Assembly: GCA_948616985.1 (NCBI GenBank)
Contig: CAPGDO010000024.1
Location: 1 to 16,809 of the forward strand
Length of the DNA: 16,809 nt
From: MGBC163016 sp910588905
Lineage (GTDB): Bacteria > Actinomycetota > Coriobacteriia > Coriobacteriales > Eggerthellaceae
Direction of reading: 5' to 3'
The position numbers and the translations under genes were made by a program. Every line of letters starts with the position of its first letter. The first letter of the stretch is position 1. Shown here piece by piece: positions 5,842-12,126 of the stretch. The notes beneath the pieces were generated by a model. The model made no database searches. It was not told the origin of the DNA and saw nothing but the letters and a program-made list of their open reading frames with translations.

Positions 5842-7143
5842 TCATTCGCGCCCCGACGTATCGGTATCGGCATCTGCTATGAAACGAATCTCGCCCTCAG
5901 TTATTAACAACGCATTGGCACCGTTGAACATGAAGTCGAGATTATCAAGCTGGCTTATCTGCGCGTCAACTGTTGACGGCATGGACCCGTCCTTCGAGAT
6001 TTCGCGGTAGAGACCGCGCTTTTTATCCTCGTTCTTTTTCTTGCCCTCTTTGAGCACAGCGAGAGGTGTGTGCCTATCAACGAACTCGCCAACGTGCTTG
6101 ACCGCTCCATCCACGGGGTTCTTTGGCGGCTCTTTCAATTCGCGCTTCTTGGCTACGGCGATGGGAGAAAGACCTTTGACTTTATCAACCTTGACGCTCA
6201 GTTTCCTGCAAACATCGTCGTGAGCCGATTGATATTCCTCAAGCATGTCCGAAGCAGATGCCTTCAGCTTGCCGACGCGTTTTGAGGAGAAGTCGTTATC
6301 GTATTGCATGCTGGTCTGTTCAACGAGCATTGCAAGCTGGAATGTTGACGCAGACGCCTCTTCCAAGGTTCGCAGCTTATCGATAGCCTCTCTTGTTTCC
6401 TTTTCATTCAATCGGCCACTCTTTGACAGCTCTTGCTTAAAGTCGTTCAGCGAAGAGATCTGATAGGACCAGAGCTGTAGTGCAGCGGTACTCATGCTTT
6501 CAAGGTTGTTGATTACTGCCTGAAGCTTTACCGGGTCGGCGCTGTTGTCCTCAAGATCCGTCGCGTATTGCTTGAGCTTTCTGAAGATTCCATCGATCTC
6601 AGCTTCTTTGTCGCGCCCAAGCATCCGCTCGATGGTGGCAATCCCACTCTCGATGCTTTCGAGCTTCGAATTGATTTCGGTCATATACGCTTGACCTACT
6701 ACGATTGCCGCGCCTTGAAGAGCCAAGTTCGCAACTGCGGCAGGGTTGGACTTCAGCCCCGCCTTTTTGATGGCGGCTTGGGGATTAAAATTTCCGTCCT
6801 TGTTGAATCCGCCCAGTTGCTTCCATTCTTCCCAGCCGGGCGTTTTGCGGTTGAGCAGATCGTTCCAACCAAGCTGCTTGCCATCGACCACTGGAAACCG
6901 GACCATGGCCGCATCTTTGCCTGGCACGGCTGCAGCAACGTTGCCAAGAAGCGGAATGAGGGCATCGAGTCTCGCTTTGAACCCGCTGAAACCAGAAGGG
7001 ATTGCGAGTGAATGGTCTTCGCTTTCTAGCGGGACCGCATCAAGCTCTTCGCACCCAATCAAGATCATGCCATCGTCCTCACCTGGAGGAACGAGTGCGG
7101 CTTCATGATTCAGCTCTTCGTTATCACTGTTGTTGTCTTTCAT
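5842..7143 (-). CDS. Unknown coiled-coil protein, second gene of coupled pair
   Basis: A 433-residue protein I do not recognise. Residues 1-50 are acidic and probably disordered. A middle block (about 85-125) has aromatic segments LGWNDLLN, PGWEEWKQLGGF and NKDGNFNPQAA. One hydrophobic stretch (about 133-154, PAAVANLALQGAAIVVGQAY) leads into long charged helices likely to form coiled coils (about 155-320, starting MTEINSKLESIESGIATIER). The C-terminus is a lysine-rich stretch followed by LDFMFNGANALLITEGEIRF. The frame stays open to 7401, but the ATG at 7143 overlaps the stop of the upstream gene as ATGA and has GGGAG nine bases before it, so translation is coupled. The helical bundle plus hydrophobic segment recalls pore-forming or membrane-associated effectors, but no family is claimed. 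Confidence 0.75.
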   Translation of the reverse strand: MKDNNSDNEELNHEAALVPPGEDDGMILIGCEELDAVPLESEDHSLAIPSGFSGFKARLDALIPLLGNVAAAVPGKDAAMVRFPVVDGKQLGWNDLLNRKTPGWEEWKQLGGFNKDGNFNPQAAIKKAGLKSNPAAVANLALQGAAIVVGQAYMTEINSKLESIESGIATIERMLGRDKEAEIDGIFRKLKQYATDLEDNSADPVKLQAVINNLESMSTAALQLWSYQISSLNDFKQELSKSGRLNEKETREAIDKLRTLEEASASTFQLAMLVEQTSMQYDNDFSSKRVGKLKASASDMLEEYQSAHDDVCRKLSVKVDKVKGLSPIAVAKKRELKEPPKNPVDGAVKHVGEFVDRHTPLAVLKEGKKKNEDKKRGLYREISKDGSMPSTVDAQISQLDNLDFMFNGANALLITEGEIRFIADADTDTSGRE

Positions 7144-8132
7144 TTCTGGATCTCCCGAATCATTGCTTTGGGGTCGTCTATGCTTATTCCGATAGCCCGC
7201 ACTTGCTTCGTGCCGGTTATTGTTCGTGCTAACACTGGGCGCTTCGTGATGATCCAAAGATTTGCTTTGTAGAAGGTCCCAAAGTTGAGCGCGTCCTCTT
7301 TTGGAAGGTCGCAGGCATCTCTTTCGGTAACGCAGACCTTCTCGATTTCGGAAAGCGGAATCACCGCCTCCATCTGGATGCCGCATTCCAGGCGAACGCA
7401 ATCATCGCCAATCGCGACAGGGCGCATCACGCGAGCTCGCGCGTCACCTACGAGCCAGATGACCGCATAGACCGAAAGTGCCGTCACGACGCATGCGGCG
7501 GCTACGCTCCACTGCGATATGAGGAGGTGGACACCAACTATCTCAACCGGGAACGCGAGCGCGAGACCGAGCATCATGCTCATGTAGCCTCCGGCATTGT
7601 GATAGCTGAAAACTCTCTCTCCCGGAAGCACGTAGGGCTTCTTTCGCCACGAGAGCAATGCGTAGTACCAGACGCTGAGCTCGGCTGCCGCCATGCTCGC
7701 AGGCGCATTCTTCCTCACGAGATAGAGCATCGTCTCCCTGAACCAGACCATAGGGTCTGCGCTGGCCTTCCTTGCTGACTTGTAGACTTGGGTCACCTTC
7801 AGGCACTCCCTGAACGCGATGGTGAGCTCAGCTGGAATTAGCACTACAAGCAGATATGGCAGCACGCCAGCGTCGGCAGATCCGAGCGCGAAGATGCTCA
7901 GCCCGTACCCGATCCAGATGACGGGGATGACCGAGAGAAGCGAGAGCCTTCTCGGCCTGATGACGAAAAGATAGAAGCCGAGAGGTATCCCGACCATGAA
8001 ATCGAGCGGCAAGATAATGTCCTCGATATGGCTTGGTATGTACGGAGCGGAGACGACGCCGTAAATGTAGAGGGAGAGACCCAGCGTGCAGAAGCCGATC
8101 AAGCTCAATCGCTGCCTTCTTGCTGCATCCAT
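7140..8132 (-). CDS. Six-helix membrane protein, first gene of coupled pair
   Basis: A 330-residue predicted inner-membrane protein. Four hydrophobic helices lie in the N-terminal 130 residues (LSLIGFCTLGLSLYIYGVV; then IILPLDFMVGIPLGFYLFVI; IPVIWIGYGLSIFAL; LPYLLVVLIPAEL). A soluble loop follows, then two more helices at about 200-250 (LGLALAFPVEIVGVHLLI; SVAAACVVTALSVYAVIWLV). The last 80 residues are beta-rich and cytoplasmic, PH-like in pattern (VRLECGIQMEAVIPLSEIEK). The layout resembles a poorly characterised Firmicutes/Actinomycetota membrane family sometimes misnamed beta-carotene monooxygenase. AAGGAGG eight bases before the ATG at 8132 decides that start over 8243. Its stop overlaps the next start, so the two products are probably made together and may interact. 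Confidence 0.75.
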   Translation of the reverse strand: MDAARRQRLSLIGFCTLGLSLYIYGVVSAPYIPSHIEDIILPLDFMVGIPLGFYLFVIRPRRLSLLSVIPVIWIGYGLSIFALGSADAGVLPYLLVVLIPAELTIAFRECLKVTQVYKSARKASADPMVWFRETMLYLVRKNAPASMAAAELSVWYYALLSWRKKPYVLPGERVFSYHNAGGYMSMMLGLALAFPVEIVGVHLLISQWSVAAACVVTALSVYAVIWLVGDARARVMRPVAIGDDCVRLECGIQMEAVIPLSEIEKVCVTERDACDLPKEDALNFGTFYKANLWIITKRPVLARTITGTKQVRAIGISIDDPKAMIREIQK

Positions 8133-8153
8133 CTCTTCTCCCTCCTTGCTTAA

Positions 8154-8172
8154 CTGGGACAAATTGTCCCAG
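8154..8172. repeat. GGGACAAATTGTCCC palindrome, site 1 of 3
   Basis: CTGGGACAAATTGTCCCAG is a perfect 9-bp dyad around one A. It lies between the YdeI-like stop (8201) and the start of the membrane/coiled-coil operon (8132), 22 bp upstream of that start. Near-identical 15-bp cores recur at 10398 and 13602. It could be an operator for the downstream operon, a gene-end signal or a recombination site. No T-run follows. Confidence 0.6.
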
Positions 8173-8200
8173 TGGCTCTGAACTGGCACTTCTTTGCCGA

Positions 8201-8761
8201 TTACATCGGTTTCAGGTTCTGGTTGAGCCTGTCCACCATCCAAGCAAGACGCTTCTCGCGACCAGCATCGGTCTTTGCATCAAGGTAGGCACGAGTGTAT
8301 GTCTTACGCACCGAAGGCGACATGTCGAGGAAGTTCGCATGCGCCGCCTCGTAGGGCTTAAGGAGCTGTGCTACGCACTCGATGTCTTCGTCGGTGATGC
8401 CGGTAGCCTTTGGGGCATCCCATTGGCCGTTTTCCTTCGCCTCCTCGATCTTCGCGCGCCCATGCTCGGTCATGAGCCCGCGATTCTCAAGCTCGGCTAT
8501 AAGCTTCTTGTTCTTCTCCGACCATTTGCTGTTGGGCCTCCGTTGTGAGAAGTACTTTCGATAGGAGACGTCATCGATCCTCTGCATCTGCCCGTCGATC
8601 CATCCGAAGCACAGCGCCTCCTCAAGCGCCTCGGACGCCTTGAGGGTTTTGGGGCCTCCTGCTTTGCCGAAGATGAGCCACACGCCTTTGTCGGATGTGG
8701 CATTCTCGTCAAGCCAATTCCTGAAGTCATGTCTATCAGCGAATCGCAGCTCTTCGCTCAT
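8201..8761 (-). CDS. YdeI/OmdA-family protein
   Basis: The 186-residue protein matches the YdeI/OmpD-associated family. It opens with DRHDFRNWLDENATSDKGVW, followed by the signature EALCFGWIDGQMQRIDD near residues 50-66, YFSQRRPNSKWSEKNKKLI, and a C-terminal helical part with LDMSPSVRKTYTRAYLDAKT. Members are small cytosolic proteins; YdeI has been linked to bacteriocin and peptide resistance in some bacteria, but the biochemical role is unsettled. AGGAGGT just upstream of the ATG at 8761 decides the start over 8785. It begins two bases after the methyltransferase stop and is the last gene of the MerR-led minus-strand operon. Confidence 0.85.
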   Translation of the reverse strand: MSEELRFADRHDFRNWLDENATSDKGVWLIFGKAGGPKTLKASEALEEALCFGWIDGQMQRIDDVSYRKYFSQRRPNSKWSEKNKKLIAELENRGLMTEHGRAKIEEAKENGQWDAPKATGITDEDIECVAQLLKPYEAAHANFLDMSPSVRKTYTRAYLDAKTDAGREKRLAWMVDRLNQNLKPM

Positions 8762-8763
8762 GC

Positions 8764-9360
8764 CTACCTCCTGCAAACGACACAATACGCTCTTCCACCC
8801 ATAATAGGTTTGACCTCAACTTCAAAGCCTGCAGTCTGCGCTGCCGAGCGAACCTCATTCTCTGCGTGCATCCTATAACCGAATTGGGTATGCGAATAGG
8901 TTTTGAGAGCTCGGTTTGTGTAATGGGTGCCAATGAAGACTCCGTCGGTTTTGAGTACGCGAGCAATCTCCTCGAAGCCAGATGCCAGGTTCTCCCAGAA
9001 ATACATTGTGTTGATGGTGAGTGCCTTATCGACCGTCGCGTCTTCGAGCGGCATATCATCCACGGGGCAGCAGAGAAGCTCTACGCCCATGCCATCTAGC
9101 CTGTTCTTGGCGGATTTCAGAACATCGCTAGATATATCCGTCCCGATCAGGCGACAATCGCATGCATTGGCGATCATCTGCAGCATTATTCCGTTACCGC
9201 AGCCTATATCGAGGATGGCATCCCCGCACTGAGGACACAAGAGCTTCTCGGCGGCTTCGTACATCTGCGCGTTCTGGCGGTTCATGACGGCCATCACGAT
9301 GCGTCCTCCGAGCCCATGCGGGTTTGCAAATTGTGCTGCTATGTACTCATTAAAGCTCAT
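8764..9360 (-). CDS. Class I SAM-dependent methyltransferase
   Basis: A 198-residue methyltransferase of the UbiE/Methyltransf_11 type. Motif I is ILDIGCGNGIMLQMI (about residues 49-63), which binds S-adenosylmethionine. An acidic GTDIS follows (about 74-78), then CCPVDDMPLEDATVDKALTI for the post-II region, and an ARVLKTDGVFIGTHY segment. The C-terminal 50 residues contain the substrate region, and the target is unknown. An in-frame TTG lies two codons upstream (9366). The ATG at 9360 is chosen as the more standard start, although neither has a strong ribosome site, so translation may be coupled to the tautomerase gene that ends 15 bases upstream. Confidence 0.85.
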   Translation of the reverse strand: MSFNEYIAAQFANPHGLGGRIVMAVMNRQNAQMYEAAEKLLCPQCGDAILDIGCGNGIMLQMIANACDCRLIGTDISSDVLKSAKNRLDGMGVELLCCPVDDMPLEDATVDKALTINTMYFWENLASGFEEIARVLKTDGVFIGTHYTNRALKTYSHTQFGYRMHAENEVRSAAQTAGFEVEVKPIMGGRAYCVVCRR

Positions 9361-9375
9361 TCGCAACAGCTCGGA

Positions 9376-9585
9376 TCAGGAGTGCTTCTCCATGTACTCC
9401 TGCTTGACGAGATCGATGCACTTGCCACCAATTCCGTAACTCGCATCGTCTATTTCGTGGATGGTGATGCTATAGAACTCGGGAGGAATCTTCATAACCT
9501 CGGAAGACACCGCTGTGAGTCGCTCGACCAACGTGCGCTTCTGCTCATCCGTGAGTTTTCCTGATTCGATGGTGATGTGGGGCAT
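9376..9585 (-). CDS. 4-oxalocrotonate tautomerase-family protein
   Basis: A 69-residue tautomerase. After Met removal the protein begins with the catalytic Pro of the family (MPHITIESGKLTDEQKRTLV), followed by the usual beta-alpha-beta unit (EFYSITIHEIDDASYGIGGK). The length and the ending near GIGGKCIDLVKQ fit the DmpI-like branch of short tautomerases, which assemble as hexamers and act on enol/keto substrates or unsaturated acids. AAGGAG about 6 bases before the ATG supports the start. It lies nine bases downstream of MerR and in the same operon, so it is probably induced by the compound MerR senses. Confidence 0.88.
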   Translation of the reverse strand: MPHITIESGKLTDEQKRTLVERLTAVSSEVMKIPPEFYSITIHEIDDASYGIGGKCIDLVKQEYMEKHS

Positions 9586-9594
9586 GACAGCTCC

Positions 9595-9951
9595 TTAACT
9601 TCTCTTGATCTCGTCCTTGTAATGCTCGATCTTCTTATCAAGATGGGCGAGGTTCTCCTGCCATTTCGAGATCGTGTCGATGATGCTCTCCCGATGGCTG
9701 ACCAGCATGGCCATCCGCTCTTCGAGCGTGGAATTTCCCTTTGCGCGCAAGTCCGCATATCGCTTGATTTGCGCAAGCGGCATCCCGGTTTCTTTCAAGC
9801 GCTCGATGAAGGCGATCCAAGTAAGGTCAGCCTCGTCATATTCTCTATGACCCGAGGCGTTCCTCTCTGGCGAGATGAGCCCTTTGCGCTCGTAGAAGTG
9901 CAGGGTGCTCACGGGAAGCCCGGTGCGTTTCGAGAAGTCTCCGACCTTCAA
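9595..9951 (-). CDS. MerR-family regulator (AdhR/NmlR-like)
   Basis: A 118-residue MerR-family regulator. Residues 1-45 form the winged helix (VGDFSKRTGLPVSTLHFYER, KGLISPERNASGHREYD), and residues from about 70 form the coiled-coil dimerisation helix (SHRESIIDTISKWQENLAHL). There is no C-terminal metal-binding cysteine cluster, so it resembles the thiol/aldehyde-responsive AdhR/NmlR branch rather than metal sensors. It starts with TTG at 9951, decided by AAGGAGG four bases upstream. The divergent promoter with a 19-bp spacer at 9961-9991 is the expected target. It heads the operon with tautomerase, methyltransferase and YdeI genes. Confidence 0.88.
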   Translation of the reverse strand: MKVGDFSKRTGLPVSTLHFYERKGLISPERNASGHREYDEADLTWIAFIERLKETGMPLAQIKRYADLRAKGNSTLEERMAMLVSHRESIIDTISKWQENLAHLDKKIEHYKDEIKRS

Positions 9952-9960
9952 TGATCCTCC

Positions 9961-9991
9961 TTGACCTCAACCGTGGTTCAGATTTTACCAT
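9961..9991 (+). promoter_or_regulatory. MerR-type promoter with 19-bp spacer
   Basis: TTGACC (9961-9966) and TACCAT (9986-9991) are separated by exactly 19 bp, the overlong spacer that MerR regulators correct by twisting DNA. The spacer contains the imperfect dyad CTCAACCG/TGGTTCAG (9967-9982). It sits in the 71-bp gap between the MerR gene and the plus-strand decarboxylase-like gene, and points at the latter. Confidence 0.65.
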
Positions 9992-10022
9992 CTAGCCCAC
10001 GTATCCGAACGAAGAGGAAGAA

Positions 10023-10421
10023 ATGAGCATGAAAGAGAGATACGAGAGGGGTTTGGAACTACTGCGGCAAGTAGATGGTGATGGCGGAGTACAGGTGGTC
10101 GACTCGCTGAAGAATCTAGCCCCAGATGTCGGCAGGTACATCATAGAGTTCGCTTTCGGAGACATCTATGCGCGTGGAGGTCTCTCCCTTCGCGATCGAG
10201 AGCTTGCAACTATCGCAAGCCTTTGCACTCAGGGAGCCTGCGAGCCTCAGCTTAAGGTTCATATACGCGGAGCGCTCAATGCGGGGATGACGGAGGAGCA
10301 GATTTTGGAAAGCTTCATTCAGCTCATCCCGTATGTTGGGTTCCCGAGAGTGCTCAACGCTATAACTGTTGCGAGGGCAGTCATGTCAGCAGATGGTGGG
10401 ACAAATTGTCTCAACGATTGA
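10023..10421 (+). CDS. Carboxymuconolactone decarboxylase-family protein
   Basis: A 132-residue protein with the single CMD domain: ERGLELLRQVDG..., then FGDIYARGGLSLRDRELATI (about 48-67), a helix with LCTQGACEPQLKVHIRGALN, and ILESFIQLIPYVGFPRVLNA. It lacks the CxxC pair of AhpD peroxidase members, so a decarboxylase or other alpha-keto/lactone role is likelier. GAGGA lies four bases before the ATG at 10023; an ATG at 10029 has better spacing (10) and could be the true start. It is divergent from MerR and probably MerR-activated. Its last residues (GGTNCLND) are encoded by palindrome site 2, so the tail may have been acquired at a junction. It overlaps the convergent gene by 36 bp. Confidence 0.85.
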   Translation: MSMKERYERGLELLRQVDGDGGVQVVDSLKNLAPDVGRYIIEFAFGDIYARGGLSLRDRELATIASLCTQGACEPQLKVHIRGALNAGMTEEQILESFIQLIPYVGFPRVLNAITVARAVMSADGGTNCLND

Positions 10422-10682
10422 GATGTATGCAGCGAGAGCCAACTCGCTCGTCGCCTCGAAAGGCACATCGAAGACTAGATCAACCGTGATTGCGCGATCT
10501 GGCAACTGAATGCCGTGGGCGAGCATAGCGGCTATGACCAGAGCCCTGATCTCGCTCGCAGCCCTCTCGGTCACACCGGTTATACGGAGGTCGGATGTGC
10601 CGGGTCCAGATGACGGTGTTGCTGATATGCAGCGCGATATGCCGTTCTCGGTTATGACCGTTGCGATGGCTACGTGGCTCAT
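10386..10682 (-). CDS. Stand-alone ChlI-like domain protein
   Basis: A 98-residue protein whose body parallels the N-terminal ChlI domain of YifB/ComM, an S5-like fold. In ComM the pattern is a VGLPETTVKEARDRVRSAI helix followed by a KKITINLAPAD strand. Here they are ITGVTERAASEIRALVIAAM (about 32-51) and RAITVDLVFDVP (about 63-74), followed by ALAAYISIVE. The AAA+ and C-terminal domains of ComM are absent, so it is either a reduced paralogue or an independent small protein. AAAGGAGG just upstream of the ATG supports the start. The C-terminal residues (ETICPTIC) are encoded by palindrome site 2. It follows the MGYRSEV-type gene after 12 bp, in a mobile-element-like operon. Function is unknown. 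Confidence 0.6.
   Translation of the reverse strand: MSHVAIATVITENGISRCISATPSSGPGTSDLRITGVTERAASEIRALVIAAMLAHGIQLPDRAITVDLVFDVPFEATSELALAAYISIVETICPTIC
10398..10412. repeat. GGGACAAATTGTCTC palindrome, site 2 of 3
   Basis: This has the same 15-bp core as site 1 with one arm change (CCC to CTC). It lies where two convergent genes overlap and encodes the last residues of both. TCTCAA-CGA-TTGAGA (10409-10423) overlaps its right arm as a small hairpin. Its position at the ends of two transcription units matches the other two sites. Confidence 0.5.
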
Positions 10683-10694
10683 AGGAGCCTCCTT

Positions 10695-11072
10695 TCAGCT
10701 AGATACGACCTCTATCGCCACCGACGGCTCAACATGGATCGCGAGGTTCTCGTTGTCGCCGGATGTGCGGAACTCGATGTCATCCCAGCTCTCGCCTATA
10801 CGGCAGAACTCGTAGGGAATCTCCTGCTCGTCGAACTCACCCAGCGCCTCTTCCACGTTGGTGACGTCGCAGAGGAGTCCGACGTACCATTTGATGTCGT
10901 CCCATCCGAATACGACGCTGCCGCCTTCTTCCTCGAAGTAGCCGGGGTCGATGTCGGAACCGATGAGCGGATATTCGACGTTGCCGCTCTTGTTCTTGAG
11001 ATCCATTATTTCGAGAAGGGCGTCGTACCCCTCACGGATGGTCGCTATCTTGACTTCGCTTCTGTATCCCAT
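10695..11072 (-). CDS. Phage/mobile-element small protein of the MGYRSEV type
   Basis: A 125-residue acidic protein that begins MGYRSEVKIATIREGYDALL, a start typical of a hypothetical-protein family common in phages and integrative elements. The pattern continues with FGWDDIKWYVG (about 55-65) and YEFCRIGESWDDIEFR (about 87-102), which also fit that family. No catalytic motif or membrane segment is visible, and the role is unknown. AAAGGA eight bases before the ATG supports the start. It is the middle gene of three on the minus strand downstream of leader copy 2, separated from the upstream gene by a hairpin and from the ChlI-like gene by 12 bp. Confidence 0.75.
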   Translation of the reverse strand: MGYRSEVKIATIREGYDALLEIMDLKNKSGNVEYPLIGSDIDPGYFEEEGGSVVFGWDDIKWYVGLLCDVTNVEEALGEFDEQEIPYEFCRIGESWDDIEFRTSGDNENLAIHVEPSVAIEVVSS

Positions 11073-11112
11073 CTTCGTATCCTTTCTCGTATGGGCGGCT
11101 GAACAAGGAAGC

Positions 11113-11141
11113 GCCGCCAGCTCTTGTGAGCCGACGGCGGC
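11113..11141 (-). terminator. Hairpin between two minus-strand genes (possible attenuator)
   Basis: GCCGCC (11113-11118) pairs with GGCGGC (11136-11141), and inner GCTC/GAGC flank a TTGT loop. It lies in the 77-bp gap between the genes at 11150 and 11072. On the minus strand the sequence after the stem is GCTTCCTTGTT, which is U-rich but interrupted. It could be a partial terminator or mRNA-processing stem that sets the ratio of the flanking genes. Confidence 0.4.
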
Positions 11142-11149
11142 AGGGGCGG

Positions 11150-11815
11150 TTACCTGCGCGGCACGATCCTGCAGGTGTCTCCGTGGGGGTAGTTGTTCGG
11201 GTTCCAGGAGTGGTCGCCTTCGTGGTCGTATCGCTCGACGTATGCGACGCCTTTGCGGTCTGAGCCGTTAACCATCCCGGTGCCGAAGCCCACGACCGGA
11301 TACGTCTTGACCGAACCGTTAACCTCGCACATCCAAACCTCGTCGCCGAGCCTCAGCTCGCATACCGGGACCACTTCCGCATCGAGGTAGGCGCCTAGGC
11401 GCTCTGTCTCGGGCATGCACTCATCGAAGGCCTTGAGCATCTCAGCGAAGTCGTATTCGGATTGCTCTTGGGATTCCGGATAGGCGACCATGCGGGAGGT
11501 ACTGAAGTCGCTGCCGTAATCGGTGGTGAGGCGCTCGACAATCTCCCAGCCGTCGATGACGTAGATGCCGTTGTCGCCGGGGTCCATCTGGCGATCCGTC
11601 GTGTAGGTGCTGATGCCGACGCTGTTTGAGCCTCCGAAGAAGTTGCCCAGCGCTTGACACAAGCGAGCCCAGCCGTATGAGTCGGAGCTAGGCGGACGGT
11701 ATCCTTTCAGCTCGCAGTACTTGAGGAGAGGCTGGATCGTGTCACGGCCTCCATTCCAGTGGACATAGACGCCGAGCTTGCGGTCTTTTGTCGTGATGAC
11801 TGCTCGATTTCCCAT
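11150..11815 (-). CDS. Mobile-element hypothetical protein of the MGNRAV type
   Basis: A 221-residue soluble protein. Its start, MGNRAVITTKDRKLGVYVHW, followed by NGGRDTIQPLLKYCELKGYR, is a pattern I associate with hypothetical proteins of phages and integrative elements in Actinomycetota and Firmicutes. A second block, WARLCQALGNFFGGSNSVGI, is also conserved-looking. The C-terminal part has a short beta-rich stretch (LRLGDEVWMCEVNGSVKTYP) and ends HGDTCRIVPRR. No enzymatic motif stands out, and function is unknown. AGGAGGT about nine bases upstream supports the ATG at 11815. The 87-nt element copy 2 lies 84 bp upstream, which makes this gene the first in its transcription unit. Confidence 0.7.
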   Translation of the reverse strand: MGNRAVITTKDRKLGVYVHWNGGRDTIQPLLKYCELKGYRPPSSDSYGWARLCQALGNFFGGSNSVGISTYTTDRQMDPGDNGIYVIDGWEIVERLTTDYGSDFSTSRMVAYPESQEQSEYDFAEMLKAFDECMPETERLGAYLDAEVVPVCELRLGDEVWMCEVNGSVKTYPVVGFGTGMVNGSDRKGVAYVERYDHEGDHSWNPNNYPHGDTCRIVPRR

Positions 11816-11898
11816 GGTTTGCGACCTCCTATTGTATCGGCGCAGGCCCTATGCCTTCGCCTTTCGGGCGGAGGTGCGACGAGGTTCAGCGGACGGCG

Positions 11899-11985
11899 CA
11901 AGGGGAAAAGCGAAAACCCGGAGGGCTATGAGTTTTGCCTGTTCGGGAATCCTCCACTCATGACAAAAGTTTTTCGAGGCCCTTG
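11899..11985 (-). promoter_or_regulatory. 87-nt structured leader element, copy 2
   Basis: Same length and boundaries as copy 1 (CAAGGG...GGCCCTTG), with the shared core CCCGGAGGGCT, a GAGTTTT segment and a right block AAAAGTTTTTCG. The inner arm reads CGAAAAC paired with GTTTTTCG; each side is one base longer than in copy 1 (GAAAC with GTTTTC), so the length changes compensate each other. A perfect 6-bp hairpin, GCCGAG-GCTGGTT-CTCGGC, abuts it at 11987-12005. It lies 84 bp upstream of the MGNRAV-type gene in the same orientation as copy 1 relative to its gene. Confidence 0.6.
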
Positions 11986-12005
11986 AGCCGAGGCTGGTTC
12001 TCGGC

Positions 12006-12126
12006 AAGTCTTTCAGCCAGAAGGAGAAGCGGGCTCGCCGCAATAGGGCGCAAGGCGAATCGAGTGGAAGTAGATTATTAGACCCAAAAAACGCTAGAAT
12101 ATGGGTCTGTTAGTCTAGGAGGCCAA
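12006..12126. promoter_or_regulatory. AbiE promoter region with AGACCCA/TGGGTCT operator
   Basis: The gap 11816-12126 holds no gene; its left part is leader copy 2 and a hairpin. On the right, AGACCCA (12080-12086) and TGGGTCT (12102-12108) form a 7-bp inverted repeat that flanks TAGAAT (12095-12100), a good -10 hexamer. AGGAGG (12117-12122) precedes the GTG start at 12127. AbiEi antitoxins are known to repress their own promoter through inverted repeats, so this pair is the probable operator. No strong -35 is visible. Confidence 0.55.

Noticed and set aside
7144..7401. N-terminal extension of the coiled-coil gene
   Set aside because: It would overlap the upstream membrane gene by more than 250 bp and has a low-complexity sequence; the ATGA overlap with a ribosome site at 7143 is far better.
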